DNA from: Azohydromonas lata NBRC 102462
Lineage (GTDB): Bacteria > Pseudomonadota > Gammaproteobacteria > Burkholderiales > Burkholderiaceae_C
Direction: 5' to 3'
Length of the DNA stretch: 64,000 nt
Assembly (NCBI RefSeq): GCF_001571085.1
Contig: NZ_BCTC01000003.1
Coordinates: forward strand, 85,197 to 149,196
The position numbers and the translations under genes are program-made. The notes under the pieces were generated by a model. That model was not told where the DNA came from and did not search any database. It saw only the letters and a list, made by a program, of their open reading frames with translations. Shown here in pieces: positions 25,978 to 33,873 of this stretch. Position 1 is the stretch's first letter. Every line of letters starts with the position of its first letter.

Positions 25978-26025
25978 ACGCTTCGGGCCTTCGAGCGGCT
26001 GCGCATCCAATCCGCTCCCGCCCGC

Positions 26026-26052
26026 GTATGACGATCGGACAGGAAGTCATAC
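26026..26052. promoter_or_regulatory. NikR operator candidate 2
   Basis: GTATGA-N15-TCATAC with perfect six-base arms (seven if GTATGAC/GTCATAC is counted), the same 27-bp overall length as the first site. The left edges of the two sites are 75 bp apart, close to seven helical turns, so two tetramers could sit on the same face. This site ends three bases before an ATG at 26055 and so lies in the leader or over the first possible start, favouring the ATG at 26076. Confidence 0.75.
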
Positions 26053-26075
26053 ACATGAACATCGAGGAAGCCAGC

Positions 26076-28211
26076 ATGGCCGACATGACCATCTCCATGC
26101 ACGCCCGGCCCTGTGCCGTCGCGCGGGCGGCATCCATGGCCCTGGGCACTTGCGCGGCACTGCTGATGTCGCCGCAGGCCGCCTTCGCGCACGACGCCCC
26201 CGAGCCGCCGGAAGGACCCATGCAGCATGTGGAGGTCACCGGGCGCCACTACGACAACGCCGTGGGCACCTCCGACGCCGCCTCGCAGGGTGTCGTGCGC
26301 GCCGAGCTGCTCAAGAGCCGCCCCGCGCTGCGCCCAGGCGAGGTGCTGGAGTTCGTGCCCGGCGTCATCGTCACGCAGCACTCCGGCGACGGAAAGGCCA
26401 ACCAGTACTTCCTGCGCGGCTTCAACCTGGACCACGGCACCGACTTCGCCACCACCGTCAACGGACTGCCGGTGAACATGCCCACGCATGCCCATGGCCA
26501 GGGCTACTCGGACCTGAACTTCCTCATCCCCGAGCTGGTGGAGCGCATCGAATACCGCAAGGGCCCGTACTTCGCGCGGGGCGGTGACTTCTCCGCCGCG
26601 GGCTCGGCCGACATCGCCTACCGCAGCACGCTGGAGCAGCCGTTTGCCGCACTGACGCTGGGCCAGCGCGGCTACCAGCGCCTGCTGGGCGCGGGCTCCG
26701 GCGAGATCAGCCCGGGCCTGTCGCTGCTGGGCGCGCTGGAGCTGCAGCGCAACGACGGGCCGTGGACCACGCCGGAGGGGCTGCACAAGGTCAATGGCGT
26801 GCTCACGCTCTCCGGCGGCACCGCGGCGCAGGGCTTCAGCGCGAGCCTGATGCACTACGACGCACACTGGACCTCGACCGACCAGATCCCGCAGCGCCTG
26901 ATCGACGCCGGCACCTTCGACGGCCGCCCCTTCGGCCGCTTCGATTCGCTGGACCCCACCGACGGCGGCAACACGCGCCGCAGCAGCCTCTCGGCCGAGT
27001 GGCACCGCCGCGGCGACGACGGCTCGGCCACGCGCGTGTCGGCCTACGCCATCGACTACCGGCTCAAGCTCTTCTCCAACTTCACCTACGCGCTGGAGCG
27101 CCCCGGCCAGGGCGACCAGTTCTCGCAGCAGGACAGCCGCCAGGTCTACGGCCTCAACGCCAGCCATGCCCTCGATCATCAGCTCGGCAGCCTTCCCGCG
27201 CGCAGCGAGTTCGGCCTGCAACTGCGCCACGACCGCATCCGCGTCGGCCTCTTAGACACCGCGGCGCGCCAGGTCACGGGCATCACGCGCGAGGACCGCG
27301 TGCGCCAGACCTCCCTGGGCCTCTACGGCCAGACCTCGGTGGAGGTGGCGCCGTGGCTGCGCACCATCGTGGGCGTGCGCGCCGACCAGGCCCGCTTCGA
27401 CGTGGACAGCCTCTCCAACGCCGCCAACGCCGGCACGGCTTCAGCGCACCTCTTCAGCCCCAAGCTCTCGCTGATCTTCGGCCCGTGGAGCAAGACGGAG
27501 GTCTTCTTCAACGCCGGCCGGGGCTTCCACAGCAACGACGCCCGCGGCACCACCGCCACGGTCGACCCGCGCACCGGCGGCGCCGTGGACAAGGTGCCGG
27601 GCCTCGTGGCCGCGCGCGGCCAGGAGATCGGCGTGCGCACGGAGGTGGTGCCGGGCCTGCAGAGCTCCCTGGCGCTGTGGAAGCTCGACTTCGACTCGGA
27701 GCTGGTCTACGTCGGCGACGCCGGCGCCACGGAAGCCAACCGGCCCAGCAAGCGCCACGGCGTGGAGTGGAACAACCGCTGGAACCCGGTGCCGTGGCTG
27801 CTGGTGGACGCCGACCTGGCCTGGACGCATGCGCGCTTCGCCGACGCCGACCCTGCCGGCGACCGCATCCCCAACGCCGTGGACAAGGTGGCGTCGGTTG
27901 CCTTCACGGTGCGCGACCTGGGCCCGTGGTCCGCCAGCCTGCAGTGGCGCTACCTGGGCTCGGGGGCGCTCATCGAGGACAACAGCGTGCGCTCGCGCGC
28001 CTCGCTGACCACCAACCTGCGCCTGGGCCGCAAGCTGGGCAAGGACACCGAGCTGACGCTGGACGTGTTCAACCTGTTCAACCGCCGCGTCAACGACATC
28101 GAGTACTTCTACGCGTCGCAACTGCCCGGCGAGACGGCGCCGGTGGCCGACCGGCACGTGCACCCGGCAGAGCCGCGCACGGCACGGCTCACGCTTCGAG
28201 TCGGCTTCTGA
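26076..28211 (+). CDS. TonB-dependent outer-membrane receptor, probably nickel uptake
   Basis: About 711 aa. Signal peptide ending PQAAFAHDAPEP, then a TonB-box-like HVEVTGRHYD segment, a plug domain (residues about 60-180, with EVLEFVPGVIVTQHSGDGKA and YFLRGFNLDHGTDFATTVNG), and a beta-barrel ending in TARLTLRVGF with the terminal Phe needed for outer-membrane insertion. The plug carries His-containing NMPTHAHGQGYSD. ATG 26076 is preferred (GAGGAAG five bases upstream); ATG 26055 would add seven residues. Two NikR-like sites upstream and adjacency to nikR support nickel as cargo; this is inference. Confidence 0.88.
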   Translation: MADMTISMHARPCAVARAASMALGTCAALLMSPQAAFAHDAPEPPEGPMQHVEVTGRHYDNAVGTSDAASQGVVRAELLKSRPALRPGEVLEFVPGVIVTQHSGDGKANQYFLRGFNLDHGTDFATTVNGLPVNMPTHAHGQGYSDLNFLIPELVERIEYRKGPYFARGGDFSAAGSADIAYRSTLEQPFAALTLGQRGYQRLLGAGSGEISPGLSLLGALELQRNDGPWTTPEGLHKVNGVLTLSGGTAAQGFSASLMHYDAHWTSTDQIPQRLIDAGTFDGRPFGRFDSLDPTDGGNTRRSSLSAEWHRRGDDGSATRVSAYAIDYRLKLFSNFTYALERPGQGDQFSQQDSRQVYGLNASHALDHQLGSLPARSEFGLQLRHDRIRVGLLDTAARQVTGITREDRVRQTSLGLYGQTSVEVAPWLRTIVGVRADQARFDVDSLSNAANAGTASAHLFSPKLSLIFGPWSKTEVFFNAGRGFHSNDARGTTATVDPRTGGAVDKVPGLVAARGQEIGVRTEVVPGLQSSLALWKLDFDSELVYVGDAGATEANRPSKRHGVEWNNRWNPVPWLLVDADLAWTHARFADADPAGDRIPNAVDKVASVAFTVRDLGPWSASLQWRYLGSGALIEDNSVRSRASLTTNLRLGRKLGKDTELTLDVFNLFNRRVNDIEYFYASQLPGETAPVADRHVHPAEPRTARLTLRVGF

Positions 28212-28299
28212 ACGGCAGGCCCCGCCGCCACGTGATGCGGCGCAGCCCCGCCACGGGCCAGCAGCGCACCGCACGGCGCTTGCCTCTCCCGCCCCCATC

Positions 28300-29022
28300 T
28301 CACCGCCACCCTTTCGCCACCACCGCCACCGCCTCCCGCATGCGCCGCCAATGCGAGCCGCGCCAGAACACGCGGCTGCAGCCCGGGCAACGCCAGAAGG
28401 CGTCGAAGCACTCGCGGGTACGGGGCGGCAACTGGTCCAGCACTTCCGCCTTGGGCACCGGCACGGGCACGCCGTTGCACGCCAGGCAGCGGCTTGCGGC
28501 CGGCTCGTGCAGCGGCAGCGCGTAGCGGCGGGCCACGTCGGCGAGCTGGGCCAGCGGGTCGCCGTCGCGCAGCCAGCAGCCGGCGTGCACGTCGCGGTGC
28601 ATGAGCAGCGCGCGGTCGCGGGTGAGGACGATGCGCTCCTGCGCCGCCGCCAGCCTGACCAGCTCGGCGTCGTCCCAGGCGTTGTGCCAGAGCGTGTCCA
28701 GGCCGGCGAAGCGCAGCCAGCGCGCCAGGCGGCCCAAATGCGCATCGGCAATGAAGCGCCGCGCCCCGCCGGGCATCTCCGGCATCAGCCACCGCATTGC
28801 CGGCAGCACCGCCACGCGCTGCGCGCCGTGCAGCCGCGTGTCCAGCGACGCGGGACGGTCGTCCACCAGCAGCAGCGCAATCTCGGTGTGCGGCACGCCC
28901 AACGCCTCTATGGCGTGCTTGGCGCTCTGGTGCGGCGCCACTTCGATGTCAAAGGCGCGCTCGCGCCGCCACGGCGGCAAGAAATCGCCCAGCTCGGCAT
29001 AGAAGCGGATTTGCATGGCCAT
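28300..29022 (-). CDS. Mut7-C RNase-domain protein with N-terminal ubiquitin-like domain
   Basis: 240 aa. Residues 1-80 form a ubiquitin-like module (QIRFYAELGDFLPPWRRER to RVAVLPAMRW). The Mut7-C (PIN-related) domain follows: RRFIADAHLGRLARWLRFAG with the catalytic-type Asp, DDAELVRLAAAQERIVLTRD, and a zinc ribbon with CLACNGVPVPV and FWRCPGCSRVFWRGSHW (four Cys). This two-domain layout is standard for bacterial Mut7-C proteins, thought to be RNases. It stands alone between the TonB receptor and the molybdopterin-fold gene. ATG 29022 or 29016 could start it. Confidence 0.88.
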   Translation of the reverse strand: MAMQIRFYAELGDFLPPWRRERAFDIEVAPHQSAKHAIEALGVPHTEIALLLVDDRPASLDTRLHGAQRVAVLPAMRWLMPEMPGGARRFIADAHLGRLARWLRFAGLDTLWHNAWDDAELVRLAAAQERIVLTRDRALLMHRDVHAGCWLRDGDPLAQLADVARRYALPLHEPAASRCLACNGVPVPVPKAEVLDQLPPRTRECFDAFWRCPGCSRVFWRGSHWRRMREAVAVVAKGWR

Positions 29023-29141
29023 TGCCGGCGCCCGCGCGCGCGGCCCCGAAGTTCAGACCTGCGTCGGGCAACGCGCGTGCCGCCTGTTGCACGGGCTTAC
29101 CAGCGCAGCCCGTGCGAACCGCCAGGCCTGCGCGGCGCCGA

Positions 29142-29753
29142 TCAGCCCGGCTGGACTTCCACGTGGTACAGCCCCCAGGGGCACAGGCTGAAGCGCGCGG
29201 GCAGCGGCTTGTCGCGGAAGTCGGCCAGCCGGTCGGCGTCGTACACCGCCCACTGCGGGCCCAGGCCACCCAACGCGAGCGGGCGGCCGTCCAGGCGCGT
29301 GGCCAGCATCATCCGCCAGCGCCGCGCGTCGGCCAGCGGCACCTGCACCGCATAGCCGTCCAGCGCACGCAGCGTCAGCCGCACGGGGGCTTCGGCCGGC
29401 ACGCCGGCAGCCCCCAGCACCTGCTCCAGTAGCGGGCCGGCCAGGCGGTGCACCTTGCCGTCGTACTCCAGCGTGGGCTCGATCTCCACGGCCGGCAGCG
29501 CCTGCAGTGCGGCCGCGGTGAATTCATAGGCGCGGTCGAACATGACCTGGTGCTTGTGAAAGAGCTGCTCCAGCGCCGGGTCGGCCCCACCGCGGTTGAA
29601 GCGCGCCAGCGCCGCACCGCTGAGCGTGAGCACCGCGGCGTCCAGGCCCGCCGCAGGCGCGTGGGCCGCGGCTTGACGGGCGTGGGCCACCGGCGCCAGC
29701 GGCAATGCGCCGCCCAGCAGCGCGGTGGTGAAGACACGTCGGGATGGGGTCAC
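29142..29753 (-). CDS. Exported molybdopterin-fold (SUOX-like) protein, 203 aa
   Basis: The N-terminus has a twin-arginine-like motif (PSRRVFTTALLGGALPLAPV) ending in AHA, so Tat export is likely. The second half (PVRLTLRALDGYAVQVPLAD to LPARFSLCPWGLYHVEVQ) resembles the oxidoreductase molybdopterin-binding fold, with L-G-G-L-G-P-Q-W-A-V-Y-D near residue 175. The Cys expected as molybdenum ligand is not where I would look for it, so it may be a non-catalytic relative. GTG 29753 is preceded by GGAGCG. It is divergent from a sensor kinase, suggesting a sensory partnership. Confidence 0.6.
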   Translation of the reverse strand: MTPSRRVFTTALLGGALPLAPVAHARQAAAHAPAAGLDAAVLTLSGAALARFNRGGADPALEQLFHKHQVMFDRAYEFTAAALQALPAVEIEPTLEYDGKVHRLAGPLLEQVLGAAGVPAEAPVRLTLRALDGYAVQVPLADARRWRMMLATRLDGRPLALGGLGPQWAVYDADRLADFRDKPLPARFSLCPWGLYHVEVQPG

Positions 29754-30003
29754 TTTTATCGCTCCAGAAACACAACCTTACGTCTGCAACCTTAACGGGC
29801 CCTTGGGTTTGCCTGGAAACAACCGAAGCCCTGTCAAGGTCTGTGAAGTAAAGGCATTTCATCACGCTGGTGGTTCTTGTCACCTTTCCACCCGGACACG
29901 GGGGAAACGGCGGCAGCAGGACTCGTCCATCTTCCCGGGCTGTAACTGCCGGCGATGACTTGGCCGGCCCAGTACAACAGACGAGATTTTGGGGAACGAG
30001 GGA

Positions 30004-31449
30004 ATGGCTACGCCAGGTGGCGGCCCGGTGCCGCTGGAGAGTGCCGGCTTCACGGTGGACGAGGCGCAGTTGCGCCGCCTTCGCCAGCAGTCGCTGCGAC
30101 GCCTGCACGTGCGCCAGATCCCTGCCATGCGCGTGGCGGGCTTTGCCATCCTGGCGGTCATCCTGCTGGTGTTCAGCGTGCACAACGGCGAGGTGGCCGA
30201 CCCGCCCGGCCTGGCGCGCGTGCTGCTGCTCAACACGGCCTACTGTGCGGCGAGCTGGATCGCGCTGTGGCGCTGGCACGGCCGCACGGGGCGGCTGGAC
30301 CTGGGGCTGGTGTTCATGCACCTGGACCTGCCGATGTGGCTGGTCAACCTGCACCACATCAACGCCGGCCACAGCGAGCAGACGCTGCTCATCTCCGTGC
30401 TGCTGGTGCGCGTGGCCGACCAGGTGGGCTTCGGTTTCCGGCGCGCGCTGTACTTCTGCCACGTGGCGGTGGCCGCCTACCTCGGCTACACGGCCTGGCT
30501 GTCCACGCAGGGCATGCCCGTGGCCTGGCTGGACCGGCTGAGCATGGCCTTCATCATGTACATCGCCGGCGGCTACCTCTCGCTCACCGGGCTGGTGACG
30601 CAGCGCCTGCGCGAGCGCGTGCGCCGCGGCGTGCACGCGGCGCGCGACCTGATACAGCAACTGGAGCGCCAGACCCGCTACCTGCGCCAGCAGGCCGAGG
30701 AGCTGCAGCAGGCCCGCGCCGAGGCCGAGCAGGCCAGCGAGGCCAAGTCGCGCTTTCTCTCCTCCATCAGCCACGAGCTGCGCACGCCGCTCAACGGCGT
30801 GATGGGCATGCTGCAGCTCATGGAGGGCACGGGGCTGACGCCGCAGCAGCGCCAGTACACGCACACGGCGCTGGAGTCGTCCTCGCGGCTGGTGACGCTG
30901 ATCGAGGAGCTGCTGGACGTGGCCAGCATCCGTGCCGGCGGCCTGGCGCTGCATCCGCAGGCCTTCAACCTGGCCGAGCTGGTGCGCACGCTGCTGCAGG
31001 AGATGCAGCCGCTGGCCCAGGGCAAGCCGCTGCAACTGGAATGCGAGCTGGACGCGGCGCTGGACCGCGCCTTCCACGCCGACGCGCGGCGGCTGCGGCA
31101 GTTGCTGTTCCACCTGCTGCACAACGGCCTGAAGTTCACCGACCTGGGCGAAGTGCGGCTGCACATGCGCCGGCTGCAGGAGGACGACGAGGCCGTGCTC
31201 GTCCGCATGGTGGTGAGCGACACCGGCTGCGGCATGACGCCCACGCAACTGGACCGCCTGTTCGCCCCCTTCGAGCAGGCCGACAACTCCAACACCCGCC
31301 GCCACGGCGGCAGCGGCCTGGGCCTGGCCATCGCGCACGAGACGGTGATGCTGATGCAGGGCTCCATACGTGTGCGCAGCGAGCTTGGGCGCGGCACGGC
31401 GTTCGAGGTGGAAATCAGGTTGAGGAAGGCGCAGGAAAGCGGGGAGTGA
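30004..31449 (+). CDS. Membrane sensor histidine kinase with multi-helix N-terminus
   Basis: 481 aa. About six membrane helices occupy residues 40-200 with almost no periplasmic domain, so the stimulus is likely sensed in the membrane. A coiled segment (QQAEELQQARAEAEQASEAK) leads into HisKA with the phospho-acceptor His257 in SSISHELRTPLNGVMGM. The ATPase has N box LLFHLLHNGLKFTD, G1 VVSDTGCGMT and G2 HGGSGLGLAI. ATG 30004 follows GAACGAGGG; an upstream TTG at 29989 is less likely. No response regulator is adjacent. It is divergent from the exported molybdopterin-fold gene. Confidence 0.88.
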   Translation: MATPGGGPVPLESAGFTVDEAQLRRLRQQSLRRLHVRQIPAMRVAGFAILAVILLVFSVHNGEVADPPGLARVLLLNTAYCAASWIALWRWHGRTGRLDLGLVFMHLDLPMWLVNLHHINAGHSEQTLLISVLLVRVADQVGFGFRRALYFCHVAVAAYLGYTAWLSTQGMPVAWLDRLSMAFIMYIAGGYLSLTGLVTQRLRERVRRGVHAARDLIQQLERQTRYLRQQAEELQQARAEAEQASEAKSRFLSSISHELRTPLNGVMGMLQLMEGTGLTPQQRQYTHTALESSSRLVTLIEELLDVASIRAGGLALHPQAFNLAELVRTLLQEMQPLAQGKPLQLECELDAALDRAFHADARRLRQLLFHLLHNGLKFTDLGEVRLHMRRLQEDDEAVLVRMVVSDTGCGMTPTQLDRLFAPFEQADNSNTRRHGGSGLGLAIAHETVMLMQGSIRVRSELGRGTAFEVEIRLRKAQESGE

Positions 31450-31530
31450 GCGGAGGCTGAAGGGATCGGCCTGCTGAGCAGCCGTATCCCGTCAGAAGAA
31501 CCGTTTCGCTCTCCGCTTCGTCATTCCCCC

Positions 31531-31983
31531 TCACCTCGCCAACCCCTCCTTGGGCTTCTTCACATCCTCGCTGGCCGGCGCCGTCCCCAGCTTCTCGCTG
31601 CGAATGGGCAGCGCCGGCGCCGACGCCGCGCCGCCCGAGGGCCCGGCCGCGCTGTGCGGGTTGCCCTGCCCCGGCGCCTGCGCGCCGCCGGAGCTGCCCG
31701 CCGTCGTGGCCGCCGTCGCCACCGGCGTGGGCGGATTCACCTTCCAGCCCTGGCTGGCCGCGCGCTGGCGCCAGCGCTGCGCCACGTGGTCCATGGAGTC
31801 CGCGAGCTGCTGCTTTTCCACGGCCGCGGCCGACGCCGCCTGCGCCGCCTTGGCCGCGGCTGCCGCCTGCTGCTCCGGCGTGGGCGCGGGCAGCGCCGCC
31901 CAAGCCGCCGCACCGGCCAGCGCCAGCCCAAGCGCCACCAGCCCACGGCGAAGCGCCCGGCCCCGATGCATGTGAATTCCCAT
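31531..31983 (-). CDS. Exported Ala-rich protein at the end of the formate dehydrogenase cluster
   Basis: 150 aa. A signal peptide (RRGLVALGLALAGAAAWAA) is followed by an Ala/Gln helical stretch (TPEQQAAAAAKAAQAASAAA), a segment VAQRWRQRAASQGWKVNPPT, and a disordered Gly/Ala/Pro tail ending in EDVKKPKEGLAR. No family is recognised. It lies 29 bp after the preceding lipoprotein gene and reads in the same direction as the formate dehydrogenase genes, so it is probably their last member. ATG 31983 is preceded by GAAAGG. Confidence 0.65.
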   Translation of the reverse strand: MGIHMHRGRALRRGLVALGLALAGAAAWAALPAPTPEQQAAAAAKAAQAASAAAVEKQQLADSMDHVAQRWRQRAASQGWKVNPPTPVATAATTAGSSGGAQAPGQGNPHSAAGPSGGAASAPALPIRSEKLGTAPASEDVKKPKEGLAR

Positions 31984-32012
31984 CGCGTGGCCCTTTCGTC
32001 TGCGCACCGCCG

Positions 32013-32531
32013 TCACCGCACCCCGGGCGAGCTGGCCGGCCGCGAGCCGCCCGCCGCCGCGCCGGACGAGGCGCCCGCCACCGCACCGGGCACGTTGGAC
32101 ATGCCACCCGCCACCGCCCCGGAAGACGTCACCGCCGAGGCCGACACCCCTGGCGGCGTCACGCCGGACGCGCCCGGGTCGAATCCCGCCGATGCCGCCT
32201 TCTGCGGCCCGTCGGCCGCCGGCACGCCGGAGTTGCCGGCTTCCGTCTTGGCCACCGTGCCGCCCGGCGCCGTGCCGCCCGTGTTGCCCTCCGCGCCTTG
32301 CGGAATGCCCGGCGTGCCCGCCGGCGGCGCGGCCTGCTGGCCGCCCGCGGTGCGGGCGATCACCTCGCCGCTGGTGCCGCCGCCCGCGCTGACCATGCCG
32401 GGGAATTTCGTCTGCACCACGCCGTCTTCCTTGCCCGGCCCGCGCGGGCCGCAGGCAGCGGCCAGCAAGGCCGCCGAAAGCGCCAGCGCGACACCCGCGC
32501 GCCTGTGGGCAAAACCACGTTGCGCGCTCAT
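32013..32531 (-). CDS. Gly/Ala-rich lipoprotein in the formate dehydrogenase cluster
   Basis: 172 aa. Lipobox LLAAACGPRG places the acylated Cys near residue 27. The first part of the mature protein (GKEDGVVQTKFPGMVSAGGG) is the most structured; the rest is low-complexity Gly/Ala/Pro/Ser sequence. Its ATG overlaps the TGA of fdhC by four bases, so it is translationally coupled to the cytochrome subunit. No known family. A scaffold or tether role for the periplasmic enzyme is possible but unproven. Confidence 0.7.
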   Translation of the reverse strand: MSAQRGFAHRRAGVALALSAALLAAACGPRGPGKEDGVVQTKFPGMVSAGGGTSGEVIARTAGGQQAAPPAGTPGIPQGAEGNTGGTAPGGTVAKTEAGNSGVPAADGPQKAASAGFDPGASGVTPPGVSASAVTSSGAVAGGMSNVPGAVAGASSGAAAGGSRPASSPGVR

Positions 32532-33598
32532 CAGCGGCGTCCCGTCGTCGCGCCGCGGTCGCGGGCGATGATTTGCCGCCACCACAGCTCGTGGTGCGTG
32601 CGCACCCAGGCCTCGTCCACCGCGCCGTGGCGCATGCCGCGGTAGGCGCCGGGGCTGCCCAGCGTGCCCAGGTAGATGTGGCCCATGGCAAAGGCGATGT
32701 AGGCCGCCGCGCCCAGCAGGTGCATCATGTTGGCCCACTGCAGCAGGTAGCGGGTGAAGCCGGGCCCGGGCGTGTTGCCGGCGAAGTAGGGGAAGTTGAG
32801 CATCAGCCCCGTCAGCGCCATGAGGCCGCCGAGCAGCGTGACGCCGAACCAGAACCACATCTTCTCGCCGAAGTTGAAATAGGGCGCCGGCACGTGCGCG
32901 TGCGACACCAGCCCGCCCCCGGCCTTGACCCACTGCCAGTCCGCGCGCTCGAAGCGGTTGCGCCGCACGAAGGTGAAGAACATCGCCAGCGAGCACAGGA
33001 TGAACAGCGGCCCCAGGATGTTGTGCGCGTACTTGCTGATGATGGCCAGCCAAGAGAACGCGTCGTGCCCCATCCACGGCAGCAGCAGTTGCTTGCCGAA
33101 CAGGATGACCAGTCCCGTGGCCGCCATGGCGAGGAAGGTGATGGCCGTGGCCCAGTGCGTCCAGCGGTCCAGCCGCGTGAAGCGCTGGATGTCGCGCCCT
33201 GTTTCAGCACCCTCTATGCGTTGCGGTCCGAAGACGCGGTAGAGCGCCAGGATGGCCAGCGGCACCAGCAGCAGCAGCGTGCCGGCGATGGTGGCCAGCG
33301 GCCCGTTGCGCCAGGTGCGCCAGGTGTTGCCGCCGCGCTGCAGGATGACGTTTTGCTCCGGCATCAGGCCCGGCGGCTTGATGTAGTGGCGGTCCATGTG
33401 CTGGCGGCCCGACGCCGCATCGCCCAGGCCGGGCTCCGGCTGGCCTTGCTCGGACTGGAGGATGGTCTGCTCTTCCGCATAGGCCGGCGTGGCCTTGTCA
33501 TTGGGCACGGCGGCCAGCGCGCTGGTGATGGAGGCGACCACCAGCAGCAGCATCAGGAAGAAGGGCGACAGCCACAGGAGAAGGCGGCGCAGGGACAT
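32531..33598 (-). CDS. fdhC: Formate dehydrogenase gamma subunit, cytochrome b556
   Basis: 355 aa. Membrane cytochrome that passes electrons from the periplasmic dehydrogenase to quinone. After a signal-like helix and an extra periplasmic segment (residues about 30-100), four core helices follow. Heme-ligand histidines are visible in RWTHWATAITFLAMA, SKYAHNILGPLF and MMHLLGAAAYIAFAMGHIYL. The N-terminal extension before the core makes it longer than E. coli FdnI (about 217 aa), as is usual for betaproteobacterial FdhC. ATG 33598; it follows a 73-residue lipoprotein gene by 51 bp. Confidence 0.92.
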   Translation of the reverse strand: MSLRRLLLWLSPFFLMLLLVVASITSALAAVPNDKATPAYAEEQTILQSEQGQPEPGLGDAASGRQHMDRHYIKPPGLMPEQNVILQRGGNTWRTWRNGPLATIAGTLLLLVPLAILALYRVFGPQRIEGAETGRDIQRFTRLDRWTHWATAITFLAMAATGLVILFGKQLLLPWMGHDAFSWLAIISKYAHNILGPLFILCSLAMFFTFVRRNRFERADWQWVKAGGGLVSHAHVPAPYFNFGEKMWFWFGVTLLGGLMALTGLMLNFPYFAGNTPGPGFTRYLLQWANMMHLLGAAAYIAFAMGHIYLGTLGSPGAYRGMRHGAVDEAWVRTHHELWWRQIIARDRGATTGRR

Positions 33599-33649
33599 GG
33601 GGGCTCCTCGGAGAGGCTCGGGTGAGGCGGTCGGCCTTGGATTCACGGG

Positions 33650-33871
33650 TCAAGGGCGCATGCGCGCGTACTCGTTCTGGTGCCGGTTGCGGTTGTCCAT
33701 GGCCGCGTTCCAGGCCAGGCGGTCACCGCTGAAGCGCAGTTGCTGCGGCAGGTTGTCCGGCTTGCCGTCGTACTGGCCGTCGCGCCAGGGCGGGTTCTGC
33801 TCGACTTCCAGGCATCCGGAAAGGGCCAGCGCCGAGGCCAGCAGCAGCAAGGCTTTGATGAGGTGCTTCAT
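33650..33871 (-). CDS. Small lipoprotein between fdhB and fdhC, 73 aa
   Basis: Lipobox LALSGCLEV gives an acylated Cys near residue 20. The mature protein is only about 54 residues, polar and charged, with QNPPWRDGQYDGKPDNLPQQ and a C-terminal DNRNRHQNEYARMRP. It begins two bases after the fdhB stop, so tight co-translation with the iron-sulfur subunit is expected. No family recognised. Its fixed place between two structural subunits suggests an accessory subunit of the periplasmic enzyme. Confidence 0.72.
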   Translation of the reverse strand: MKHLIKALLLLASALALSGCLEVEQNPPWRDGQYDGKPDNLPQQLRFSGDRLAWNAAMDNRNRHQNEYARMRP

Positions 33872-33873
33872 GC

